From Ophiocordyceps camponoti-saundersi (nom. inval.) (Eukaryota > Ascomycota > Sordariomycetes > Hypocreales > Ophiocordycipitaceae), in assembly GCA_003339415.1 (NCBI GenBank), contig PDHQ01000376.1:1-29536 (forward strand): 29,536 bases of DNA, given 5' to 3'. This document shows, piece after piece, positions 19,887-29,536 of this stretch (its first letter is position 1; every line of letters starts with the position of its first letter). Position numbers and translations under genes: made by a program. The notes beneath the pieces are model-generated. The model did no database searches and was not told the DNA's origin. It saw only the letters and a program-made list of their open reading frames with translations.

Positions 19887-20010
19887 CCTTTTCGTGCTTA
19901 CCGTTATCGTCCTCCTCTTTATCGTTATCTTCTTTATTTTCGTTATCTTCGTCGTTATCTACGTCTTCGTCGTTATCCTTATCTTTATTTATATTATTAT
20001 CGTCGTTATC
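19846..20010. repeat. (ATT)n microsatellite grading into GTTATC/GTCGTT low-complexity tract
   Basis: Pure ATT repeats (about 19847-19886) run into CGTTATCNTC-type units. Read on the minus strand the tract encodes Asn/Asp/Glu/Lys runs; read on the plus strand it gives Ile/Val runs. Both are by-products of the trinucleotide units. It starts about 110 bases after the end of the RNase H relic. Confidence 0.8.
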
Positions 20011-20200
20011 CTAAGTGCGATAATAATCGCACGCGCTCCCGCGGGAGTCCTAAATATACGACGCGCACGCGCCCCTTTAATAGCTACGTACGCGCTAGCA
20101 GCTAGAGAAAGGAATACTCCCTCGCCGGAGGCACCGACGACCGCAGGGCCCCTAGGTAGGGAACTAACCGGTAGCTTAGATAATAATCGCCCGGTAGTAA
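20010..20200. other. GC-rich patch with two exact hairpins
   Basis: GTGCGAT (20015-20021) and ATCGCAC (20026-20032) form a 7-bp stem with a 4-base loop, and CTCCCGCGGGAG (20036-20047) is a perfect 12-bp palindrome 3 bases later. The patch keeps several CA and TG sites (GCAC, GCAG) and is clearly GC-richer than its flanks. No gene was recognised. Confidence 0.5.
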
Positions 20201-20219
20201 GATAGATAACGGACTACCT

Positions 20220-20590
20220 TAGCGACGAGCTCGACGGGGGTCTCGCCTAGGCGTAAGCGAAGAGTAATATCGTATAATATCCTAAAGAGGTAGAAACGTT
20301 CCTTATCCTACCGTATAATTAGTAGATATTTACTAAAATATACTATACGAAGGAGATATATATAAAGATAATAGCCTAAAGAAATTTAGCCCTAACTTCG
20401 TTATCCGAGCTAAGAGTAATAGTAATAAGCTTATTAGAGAGGGGTAAGCGACCGAGTATAGTAGCGATAGATATTTTTTTTTCCCCCCCCTCGTTATCGT
20501 CGTTATTCTGCTTCTGCTTATTTTTATTCTTCGTGCGACGAAACTACTACCGCTAATAGTACTAATACTAATAATAATAGTAATAGTAGT
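20220..20590. other. Decayed DNA with T and C runs, no gene seen
   Basis: Holds a T8C8 block (about 20474-20490) and a CTAATANTA short-unit tract at about 20555-20590. No frame was followed. Confidence 0.4.
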
Positions 20591-20596
20591 ATTTCG

Positions 20597-20800
20597 AGGT
20601 TACTACTACTTCTACGGAGGATAAAAAGGGAAGAAATTTTCTCTCGTATAGAAGAGAGAGGAGGGCAACCTTCCTACTATATAAGCCTACGAGCTGCGAA
20701 CGACGACTTACGAGTTACTACCGCCCGGTAGGACGACTCTATCCTAGGTACTAGTAAGCATAGTATCTATAGATATTTTTCGGGTTTATAAGAGGGAATA
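20597..20800 (+). repeat. Possible LTR-like promoter block
   Basis: GAGGTTACTACTACTTC is followed by an imperfect hairpin (TTCTCTC..GAAGAGA at about 20639-20660), a TATA-like CTATATAAGCC at about 20679, and a C/G-rich stretch with GACGACT. This arrangement resembles the U3/R region of a fungal LTR, about 860 bases after the RNase H stop, so it could be the 3' LTR of the 17641-19736 element. No second copy was found in the window to prove it. Confidence 0.25.
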
Positions 20801-20820
20801 TTAGGATAATAGGATAGGTA

Positions 20821-22620
20821 TAAAGGCCCCGGTAATTAGGTTTAGGGTAGTATACGCCGGCTTATCTAGTAACTATTAAACTGCTAGAAGAGATCTAACG
20901 GCAGCGTAAGTAAAGGTAGGGAAGTTTAAAGTAGCATTATATACTACGCGAACCCTACGATCCGGAAGGGAAGGAAGCCTTTTATTACTTAATTTATTCC
21001 TTAGAGTTTCGACTTTTCTATTATTTTCGAGCTATCTAATTATCTTCCGAGCTTATTAATAAGAGCGTAAGGAAGATATATATTTTCGCTATTATTATTA
21101 ATTACGCGGTATTCGGGTAAGGTAGGTATTCTAAAGATTTAAGTAATAGGTATAAGGAGCGATAAGATATTCTAAGCTTCTAAGCTAAGAGAGACGTCGG
21201 ACTTATAATCGTAATAGATAGAATATAAAATATATATAAACGGGTTTAGATATATATAGCGAAGGGTTACGGGAGGTATATAGCTACGTTATATGCTATT
21301 ATTAAGGAAAACGAATAAGTATAAAGAATAATAGTCGACTTCTTCTAAATATAGTAGCTATGGAATTCGGGATAGTAAGATATATACCGAGGTATATTAG
21401 CGCTAGGATAGCTAAATAGCTAAGAGGAAGTTTTCGAATTTTTTAAGCGTATATTAAATAGTCTAGCTATTTTTTTAGGGTTTACTTCTCGAGGGATAGA
21501 TATAGTAAAGAAGGCAGTATCGGGATAGCGGGTATAATATAGGGTAAAAACCCGAGTCTTAGAAACGACTTAAGGAGAAAAATCCGATTATAAAAAACGA
21601 TCGATTTATTATATATATATTATTATATAGCTTAGGATAGTAGGTAAAAAACTAAGTAGGATTTCGGTATCTTAAAAGCTTTATCGAATAGTCTATTTAG
21701 TCTCCGGCCTTCTTTTATATATCTTAGTAGGAGGGAACTATTTTAAATATTAGTTTGCGTAAAGGATTAGTAAGGCTAGTAAGTAGTTTATTATATAAAA
21801 GTGTAGGGTTTAGGCAAAGCTATAATTTCGTTTAGTAAAGTTTTAGCTATAAGTTATGTCCTAGACTCGAATTACGATTAGCGACTTATAAATAAATATA
21901 AGGATAAGCTTAAGAGCTAAATACTTTATTTACCTATTTCGTTTATAGAGGAAAACTAAGTTACACTATCTACTCGAATAGTAGCCGCTATCTTTATATA
22001 GCCGCTATTATAACTCTAGTCCGTAAAGGCCTTCGGAACTCTAAAAGTTATTTTCGACTATTTAATAATATACGTATAACCCTTAAAAAGATATTTTTAT
22101 CTCTTCCTAGCGCTACTATTCTCTAGCAAATTAATAGCAGCTACTAGTCTACACGGCCTTCTTTATAGACGGTAAAAGCCTATGCGGAAAATATTATAAG
22201 AGACGTTAGTATCCTATATTTCGAGTTTTATATTATATAATTAATAATCTATATAAAGGTTATAAACTAGACTATATATAGTAAGGTTAACGGGAGCAAA
22301 GGGTATTAAAATTTATATTATAGGATATATATATATAAACGCGAGCAGTATATTATAAGTTAAGGCTAACTTTATATTTTATAATACGTTATAGCTTAGC
22401 TCGTAATAGTACGATATAAGGTTATTAGGTTAGATATAACGTTCTTTTATCGGTTATCTTCGGATTCTTAAAAGCTTATATAATATTAAATTTTTATATA
22501 ATATTTTACGTTTATAACTAACTATAGTTAAGCTATAAAATTATAAGTTTTTTATACTTTATATATAAAATATATAATTCCTACTTCTTCTACGATATAC
22601 TAAAACTATATATTACCTCC
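20821..22620 (+). pseudogene. Possible extension of a large plus-strand relic gene
   Basis: From 20821 to about 21560 one plus frame reads protein-like (LREPYDPEGKEAFYYLIYSL at about 20944, IYIAKGYGRYIATLYAII at about 21250, LAIFLGFTSRGIDIVKKAVS near 21463). It has roughly one stop in eleven codons, no better than chance in TA-rich DNA, so coding status is weak. The remainder (21560-22620) is very AT-rich with no clear best frame. If real, it would be the N-terminal part of the gene continuing at 22626. Confidence 0.25.
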
Positions 22621-22625
22621 TAGCG

Positions 22626-24921
22626 CTAATATTCTCTTTTAACTATCCCGTTTTCCCTTATACCTACTTCGGCGCCTAGACTATTAAAAACGGTTTATAG
22701 ATATTGCTCGGGGCTATAGCGCTATACGGTAAGTAAAGCTTTATACTTAGTATATAGACGATCTTTAAAGGGAAGAGTATATTCGGTATAGCGCGGGTGC
22801 TTACGCGGAGAGGTAAACTTAAGTAGGCGAAGCTCGATAAGCGTATAGAAGTTAATACGTTTATATTCTAAAGACCGGAATATTAATAAGGTAGAAAAAA
22901 ATATAATAGTATAAAATACTAATAAGGTAAGGTAATTAATATTACTAATTTTTTTTATTATTTTACTAACCGATATTATACTATTTATATATTTTTTCGG
23001 GGGGAACTAATTAGGAAATAAAAACTAGAGTATTTATAATACGAAGTAAACTAATAAATATCGCGGATCTATTTTCTCTTCCGAGACCGCGAAATAGCCT
23101 TAGTTAGTATTAAAGTATAGTATACCCGGAGCGGCGGTAATAGTAAAAGTAAGTATAATAATAGTATTTAGTTCCTAGCGGAAGCCGGCGTTTTAAATTA
23201 TAGATAACGTATATCGGTAATATTTACGGATATCGGTTAACCGTATTAAGTAAGGGAGGAGAAGGTCTACGAAGCCTTATTCGAGAAAAGGAGGGATAGC
23301 GGAGAAAGGGGGGGTAAGGCCGAATTAAAAAAAACGGATAGGTAGGCCTTATATATTCGTAGGGAGGGAGATAGCTTACTAGGCCCCGAGGGCTAACCGC
23401 CTTAGGGAACTAAGCGGCGTAGGGGCGATATAAGTAAGGGCGATATAATCTAGTTAAAAGCGGCGGATATAGCTAATAAAGAGGCGACCGTTAAGGGAGC
23501 CCGGTATCTAATCTATCGACTTTTCTATTATAGCGGCGGCGAGTAAGCGGACTTAATCCTTATAACTAATATTTACCTTATTTATATAGCGGATAAGTAT
23601 ACGTAATATAAGATATTAAGTAGCGTACTTAGATAAAAGCGTTAGGCTAGCGGTATTAATAGGACTATAATATACTTATATAACGTCCTTAGCATAGCTA
23701 GTAAACTATTCGTATAGGAGTAGGGAAAGAGTAGTATAGGCGTATTAGTAGAGTTTCTTAAGCGACCTTTTTATTATATTAGGAGTATAGCGTAGAGGAT
23801 AAGGGAGGGGGTTATATAATAGTAAACTAATACGGCGGAAAAAAGATTAGAGGACTATTCCTATATCTCGAGAGTAGATATAGTATCCTATAAAAGGATA
23901 GCGGAACTTCTATCGGTTACGTCGTCGAAAACTATAAGCGCTAAAGTATTAACTTATTATTAAACTTAGTAAGAGATAAAGGCTTTTATCTATAGGATCT
24001 AAAAATACTAAAAAATATAGCTTAGGAAATATTTTACGTATTTTACTTAGGTAATACCGGGGCTGTTAAAAAACGCAGCCTAAGAATAGGTATACTTTTC
24101 GATAGTAAGGATAAGGTTATAATAATAGCCGATTAAAGGGATATATAAGAGAACTAGCCGTTAAAGTATAATAAGGGGCTAGGAGCAGGTTCTTATATTA
24201 AATAGGGGACTACTAAGGTTAAGTATATTACGCGAGATTAATAGCTAGGCGTATTTTTATATACTAGCTATAATATTAAGACGCTTAAAAAAAGAGGGCG
24301 GGAGGAGGTTAGGTTCGCTAGTAAAGTAATACTTACTTAGATAATCGAAGAGGGCTATAGCTTCGCGGTTAGCGAGATTAGAGTTATTACTAAAAGCGGG
24401 GCCGGGAGGCGAGGCTAAGCGTTACGCGACGGCGTTAGTAGCGTAATAGAAAACTATAGCGAAGTAACTAAGGATACCGGGGAAACTAAAGGGTTCGAAC
24501 TTACGTAAGAGGTAGAGATATTCGCGCAGGTTACGGAGAAAGAAGACGATAAGCTATAGGAGCGGGTCGAAGAGAATGAAGAAGTCGCGGCGTTACTTAA
24601 GGACTTCCGAGACTCGTATAGTTATAACCTACTTTATACGGAAAGTAAATAAGGAGTCGCGGATAGCCGAGTAGATATATTAGCGCTTATAAAGGAACGG
24701 GTAGATTAAGTTAGGGTCCTAAGCGCTATCGGTAAGAGGGGGGGTAATAGCTTCTACAAGGCTACGCTACTTCGTTATATAAAGTTCCGCCTTAACTAAC
24801 AGGAGTATAAGAGCTGCTATAAGAAGGCCCGTCGTTATTAAGAGATAATTAGGTTTTATAATAGGGGAACGGCCGGTAGTAAAGGAGCCGTGGAAGGGGC
24901 CGAAGAAAAGTAGGTATTTTT
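22626..24921 (+). pseudogene. Large RIP-inactivated gene (~765 codons visible), family unknown
   Basis: One plus frame runs from 22626 to about 23950 with mostly isolated TAA/TAG stops. A second plus frame then carries on to TAG at about 24919-24921, so there is one frameshift or intron near 23950. Legible pieces: FNYPVFPYTYFGA, IFKGKSIFGIARVLTRRGKL, KVYEALFEKRRDSGERGGKA (23262 on), SGINRTIIYLYNVLSIASKL, VDIVSYKRIAELLSVTSSKT, NTGAVKKRSLRIGILFDSKD (24054 on), VIENYSEVTKDTGETKGF, a Glu-rich stretch (KEDDKL, ERVEENEEVAALL) and a basic end YKATLLRYIKFRLN. The C-terminal third is rich in charged helices. No Walker, DEAD, DDE or recombinase signature was seen. The 25379-25870 relic converges on it. 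Confidence 0.45.
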
Positions 24922-25378
24922 CCGCCGCGGCGTTATAGTATAAACTATTAGAAGGGTCGTAGTTATAAACACTCTTATTATAATATATAATATAATAGCG
25001 TTTTTCGAAAAACGAGGGGGGGCTTATCGACGATAAGTTCCTATAGCGTAGGTAGAAAGCGAGGGGGTAAAACGTAAGGTTATCGGGGCTTACTAACCCC
25101 CCGCTAAAACTCTTAAAATCGGCTAGTAAATAGTATTTCTATAAGGGGTTAGAGGGTAGCGCCTTATTAGAGGCGTGGTCGGATTCGCGAGGCGAGGGGG
25201 GATCGTCTTAATACTCGGGGGGAGGGGATAGCGATTCGTTAAATAAGTTATTAGACCGGCGAGGGGGGTTAGAATCGTCTCTAAGCCAGGGGGGGGAATA
25301 GCTAATATCGATAGCGAGGGCGTAGGAGAGTTATTCGATATAGGAAAAATTATATTTAGCTTATAAATACTAAAGAAA
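24922..25378. other. GC-rich gap between convergent relic genes
   Basis: It contains several G runs of 6-8 (25013-25023, 25197-25202, 25288-25296). No best frame was found, though a Gly/Ser-rich plus frame is partly open. It may be coding tail or spacer. Confidence 0.35.
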
Positions 25379-25870
25379 TTAGTTAAAGCGGCCGGTAAAG
25401 AGTCTCTTATTCCTATCCTTCGTGTTTATATCGTCGGTATTATTAGTATCGTTATTACGGTAATCGGTATTAGGAAAGTTATTATCGGAGTTACCGTAAC
25501 GGGAGTAAATATCGGAAAAGTTATCCTCGCGCATATTGCGAAGATTCCCTTCTTCGGATAACTAGGTAATATCCTAAGATATATTAAGGGTAACTAGTAG
25601 GGGTTATATAGCGGTATCTACTATAAGGGGGAAATAAGGATAGGGAGTAGGATAGGGCGGGTAGTAGCCGGGATCGAGTTTTATATCGGAGCTAATATTA
25701 TATATATAAAAGGCGGGCGAGTTCTCGTTCTAGAAGGTATCGTAAGTATACGCGCCGGCAAATATTTTCTAATATTGTATAAAGAGGACTTAAAATATAG
25801 ACTAGTTATAGTAGGAAATCTAATAACGTATATTCGTATCTATCGATAAGCTGGCAAAGTTAGGGAGAGA
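25379..25870 (-). pseudogene. RIP-inactivated gene end, Pro/Tyr- and Asn/Asp-rich, unknown
   Basis: A minus frame ends in TAA at 25379-25381 and has about five internal TAA/TAG stops over 165 codons. Legible order: YLPAYTYDTF, SSDIKLDPGYYPPYPTPYPY, LSEEGNLRNMREDNFSDIYS, then an Asn/Asp-rich tract (NSDNNFPNTDYRNNDTNN) and a basic end KDRNKRLFTGRFN. Disordered, low-complexity composition like this is common in fungal Gag-like or regulatory tails. Upstream on the same strand (about 26220-26560) another open piece (ESKAFNSTTIYKLF, a stop, EKYNIDYRENTPDLLLDNSE) probably belongs to the same gene, joined through a decayed middle. Family unknown. Confidence 0.45.
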
Positions 25871-26640
25871 TTAGGAAGGCGGGAAAAGCGTAAAGATATG
25901 CTAGATATACCGGGATAGGAGGATAGCATAGTATAGCTTAAGTAGGCTAGGGGGTAGAGGGTGTTATTAGTAGTGTTAATATTAAGTATCTTAGTCGTAA
26001 GGTTTACTTAGGTAAAGGACTATAAACTAAGCGTCGAAGGAGGACGAGTTAGCGATATAAAATATACGGTTATATATATCGAAAGGTAGCGTTTTGCTAG
26101 TATATTTAGTATCGTATTATATTTGCTAGTTAAATAATAAAATCCGAATATAGTTCTAAAATATAAGGATTTAGGCGGCCGGCGGGATAATAATAAGTTT
26201 AAGATAGGAACTAATAATAAATATTATACTAAGCGAAAATTCCTTTTCGGTTTCGGAGTTATCTAACAGCAGATCCGGGGTATTTTCCCTATAATCGATA
26301 TTATATTTTTCTTAAAAAAGTTTATATATAGTAGTAGAGTTAAAAGCTTTAGATTCGGTTATTTCCTAGAAGCGGCGGCTTATTTTCGCGAAGAGGGAGA
26401 GGTAAGTTAGATCTAATATTTAAGGGGGATAAATAGCCGTGTATATATAAGAGCTTAGCTAGCAAATTAAGATACTTAATCTTATAGCGGGAATAAAACT
26501 CGGAAGAGTTATCGGTAGGGGTTATAAGCGTTAGCTTATTTAGAAAGACCGGGTTATATAATATAAAGACTATGCCGTCTTTACTATATCCTCCCCGTAT
26601 ATTAAATTCCTTAGGTATTTTCGTAGATATATTTTTTTCG
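25870..26640 (-). pseudogene. Probable upstream part of the 25379 relic gene
   Basis: Between 26220 and 26560 the minus strand has a protein-like frame with four stops in about 115 codons, including ENTPDLLLDNSETEKEF. In the same stretch a second frame reads TPTDNSSEFYSRYKIKYLNL (about 26437-26520), so a frameshift lies near 26440. The middle (25870-26220) has no clear frame. Treated as the N-terminal half of the same gene by position and strand only. Confidence 0.3.
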
Positions 26641-28020
26641 TTCTTTTTTTTTTCTTTTTTTTTTTTATTTTTATCGGTTAATAGTAATAGACTAAGTAAT
26701 AGCTTTTAGGGGGGGGGGGGGGGTCTTAGAAAGGAAAGAGATAGTTACTCGGTAAAGAGAAGCTTAACGGGGAAGAAGTAGAATAAGGACGGCAGGAAAA
26801 GAGGTGGTTTATATATATATAGTTTATTTAAGTATATAGTATCTTTCTACTTTACTTCTTTATAGCGCGTAGTATATACCGCTTATATACGAACGTAACT
26901 AAAACTTAGGACGATATATATATATAGACTAGTATAATAGTTCTATAGTTATAATTACCGTATTAGCTTAGTACCGGCAAAACGCGGAGGATATAAAGCT
27001 AGTTTCTAAAGCGTAATTAGTTTACGGTACTTATATAGTTAGGTTTAAGGTTAGATAAGATTATATATCGTATTTTATAACTTAATATTTATATATCTCT
27101 AGAATATAATACGTTAGCTAGGATTTTTTTTTTAAATATATATATATATATATATAATAATTTTAATATTAATATAAGGCCTAAGGGGATAAGATTACTT
27201 CCCGTATTTAAAAGCGTGAATTTATTAGGTAGTAGAGGGGTAGGTTCTAAAAAGTATCTATTCTTATATTTTAGTAAGGTAACCGGCACTTATAAAAAAT
27301 AAATAGAGGGCTAATAGGGAAGATAGTATAGAGGGAGTAGGTTTAGGTCCGCTAGGGCGTATAGGTTAGAAATAGTAATACGATACTAAAAGTCTATTAG
27401 GGTAGTAAAGGTAAATTAATATCTATTAAGGTAGTACGGGTTAATTAGGCTATTTTAATTTATTAGAAAAAAATTAATAGATAAGTATCTTATATCTAAA
27501 AAGTGCTTAAGAAAAGGGGGTGAAATAAACTATCGTCTTTCTAGAGGGAAGTTAAAATAGAGAGAATCTTCTTAAGTATAAAGGAGACGAGGAAGGGCGT
27601 AAGATTATCTTATAGATAATATTAGTCGCCGTAAGCGTAAGGGACTTAGTTATATATATAGCTCGTACTCCGAGTAATTTTATCTTTTTAGCCTAAGGAA
27701 TTTAATAAACGAGACGGAATTAGACGAATATACGGATTTTTTTTTTTTATATTTCCTTCTTTTATAGGGCTGTATATTCTATAATTAGGTGATTTTATTC
27801 TTCTTAAATAAACGGTTAGTATAAGATATAAATAGGAAATTTAAAATACTTAAAGTATAATATAGGATAATATTTAGACGTAGCGAGTAATATACGGGTT
27901 TTTTTCTTAAAAAGATAAAAAGGATAATAAGTATATATATAATAAGCTAATAGTAGAAAAAAGGGCCGGTTTATATATTATATTAGATAGGATAATATTA
28001 GTAAGTAGTTAATATTAGAA
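26640..28020. other. Very AT-rich decayed DNA, no gene seen
   Basis: It contains a long pyrimidine run (about 26630-26670), a 15-base G run (26709-26723), TA microsatellites (26812-26820 and about 27137-27158) and T runs (27123-27133, 27738-27748). No frame persists. It is probably old transposon DNA. Confidence 0.5.
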
Positions 28021-29532
28021 AAGGTGATTTATAGTTATTATTTCGCTTAGATTTATATTTTATATATTATATATTTATATATATACGTATTTATGTTATA
28101 AGTAATATATTTAGATAGGTATTCTTATAGTGAGGAATATCTAGTAGATTATAAAAGGGGTATATAGAGATACGTAGATTACGATATAGGAGAAAAGAAA
28201 AGGTAAGGTTAGATTATAAAAAGGTAAGACTATTTTATCGACGGTAATAAGCTAGCGTAAGAAGAAATAAACGCTAATTATATATAAGATATTATTAGGA
28301 GCCTTTATAGGTATCGATTAAATCGTTTACTTAGCCCTTTTCTTATATCCTAGAAACTTCTACGGATTAGTATTATAAAGGCGGGGGTTTATTACGTATT
28401 ATAAACTAATAGCGATAAAGCTAAACTATATTATTAGTCTTAAAAACTTTTACTAGAAAAGCTTAGGGTTACTTAAGTAAAGAATATAATTCCGAGCGTA
28501 GTTAGTAAAGCGTTTTTTTATCGGAGACGCGGATTTAATAGCCCTTAAGGGTTCTTTTATCGCTATAAATAGTAATAAGTCCTAACTACTTAAGTATATA
28601 AATATTTACGCCTTTATACTTTATATATTAGATAAGTTAGAATAGAGTAAGGTAAAAAGGGAGTAGGGTATATAAAAGAATAGTTATATCTTACTAATTT
28701 TTCTACGTATATCTATAATAGATAATATACCGTCTTATCTAGGGGGAAATTATCTTAGATATATATATTAGAGTATACGGAGAATAATCACGACCGCTAA
28801 CTGCTCGGGGTTCTTTTTAGCGGGGAAAGTAGTAAACCTAGGAGCGTTATTAAGCGCCCGAGGAGTTTCCGATAACGCGGTAATAGTTAGCGCCTATATT
28901 AGGAGGAGGTTATATATAAGATTAGGGAGGAGGCTCCGGAGGAGGTCGCGGGCTTTAGCGTAATATTATCGGATATATAAGTCTTTAAGCTATTTATTAC
29001 TAATTAAACTTATAAAACCCTTTTTAATTAGCGGCGGTATAGTATAAAAAGGTATAAGGTAACTAAAGTTAATAATATAAGAAGCTAAGCTAGTAATCGT
29101 TTCCTACGCCTCGAGAGCCTGACGCTTTAGTATACCGGGAATAGCGCGGGCGATAAGAGAAGGTCCGTCGGGTCTGACGAGTTTAAAGAAACGCCTTACT
29201 ATTAGATAACTAAAATAGGTGCCGGGCGTCTATTAGATATAGCTAGCGGCGAGGGCGGCGTCGAGTATAGTAGTTTACGTATTAGGGGGCAGATTCTTAT
29301 TACGAGTATATTAGATAGCGCTACGAAGATAAGAGAACTAGGTAGAGTATTTAGAGGTAAGGGGACAAGAGGCGGCGATTTTCGTAGAGAGGCATACCTT
29401 ATAGATCTAAAGTATATAATTGCTACGTGCTTTATATTTTATTATTTTAATATTACCGTAAGTAGTAGGACTATTATTATTAAGAGGGCTAGTAAAAGCT
29501 TCGAGCTGCCTAGCACGGTATTAGCGGGCTAA
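28021..29532 (+). pseudogene. Long single-frame RIP-inactivated gene (~500 codons), family unknown
   Basis: One plus frame can be followed without a frameshift from about 28021 to TAA at 29530-29532. The last 108 codons (29206 on) have no internal stop, and upstream stops are TAA/TAG at plausible Gln or Trp places. Legible pieces: YLDRYSYSEEYLVDYKRG (about 28141), NIIPSVVSKAFFYRRRGF (28479 on), IREEAPEEVAGFSVILSDI (28921 on), GNSAGDKRRSVGSDEFKETP (29137 on), KIGAGRLLDIASGEGGVEYS (29212 on), RGKGTRGGDFRREAYLIDLK (29356 on). An ATG at 28093-28095 is in frame. It is largely alpha-helical and basic, with Gly-rich turns, and no known catalytic motif was seen. Confidence 0.5.
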
Positions 29533-29536
29533 AGGG

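Noticed and set aside
19894..20205. Plus-strand frame starting with Ile/Val/Phe runs
   Set aside because: It reads through a GTTATC/GTCGTT low-complexity tract. The hydrophobic run is a by-product of the microsatellite, and the C-terminal part has no protein-like character.
20821..21560. Confident call of a gene from one readable frame
   Set aside because: Stop density in that frame is about the same as in another plus frame, so it is kept only as a low-confidence extension.
24480..24505. tRNA-like GGTTCGAAC box
   Set aside because: No matching acceptor, D-arm or anticodon stem was found around it, and it lies inside a coding relic frame.
22626..24921. Assignment to a RecQ-like telomere-linked helicase, DUF3435 captain or other known large fungal element protein
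   Set aside because: No helicase box or tyrosine-recombinase signature was legible. Naming a family would be guesswork.
27089..27289. 66-codon minus-strand open frame
   Set aside because: AT-rich, spans a TA microsatellite and a T run, and has no supporting context. Chance is the simplest explanation.

Overview
The window looks like a repeat-rich, silenced (heterochromatin-like) block of a filamentous ascomycete (Pezizomycotina) genome. The decisive sign is mutational. CpA and its complement TpG are almost absent over about 29.5 kb (none in the first 507 bases), while CpG, TpA and long G or C runs are common. That is the product of repeat-induced point mutation (RIP), which turns CpA into TpA on either strand of duplicated DNA. 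CAA, CAG and TGG codons become TAA or TAG, so there is almost no intact open frame. The real content shows as long single frames broken only by TAA/TAG, with ATG mostly turned into ATA. I see no convincing intact gene, no rRNA or tRNA gene, no telomeric array and no CRISPR array.

Layout. 1-1840: AT- and purine-rich decayed DNA. 1840-2464 and 6755-7378: two direct copies of a ~620-bp LTR-like repeat, with part copies at 2496-2722 and 9285-9590. The 9285 copy is less mutated and shows the RIP direction base by base. Between the full copies lie a 1.4-kb minus-strand relic gene (3695-5105), a plus-strand relic (5390-5769) and a Gly/Arg-rich relic (5930-6540). 8880-9205 (minus): copia-type integrase relic. 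10293-13780: minus-strand relics among about two dozen copies of a palindromic motif, 165-bp tandem repeats and a GGGGTTTAAATCCCC repeat. 13801-14496: a 696-bp segment with perfect 16-bp terminal inverted repeats and internal 26-bp tandem repeats. 14682-15026: a patch nearly free of RIP with an uninterrupted 114-codon frame. 15208-15388: 9-bp minisatellite.

15803-16330 (minus) is an Ala-rich relic gene, separated by a large imperfect palindrome (17190-17470) from a plus-strand LTR-retrotransposon relic (17641-19736) that has a gag, a zinc knuckle and the end of RT plus RNase H, but no room for protease, integrase and most of RT. 22626-24921 (plus), 25379-25870 (minus, with a further piece upstream) and 28021-29532 (plus) are long relic coding frames I cannot assign to a family.

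Taken together this is a graveyard of transposons and duplicated genes. The relics at 3695-5105 and 28021-29532 keep one frame over 1.4-1.5 kb, and the one at 22626-24921 keeps one frame for 1.3 kb before a single switch. Such relics seem to have been silenced by point mutation rather than by older indel decay. Frames were read by eye and all family calls rest on motif recognition without database support.
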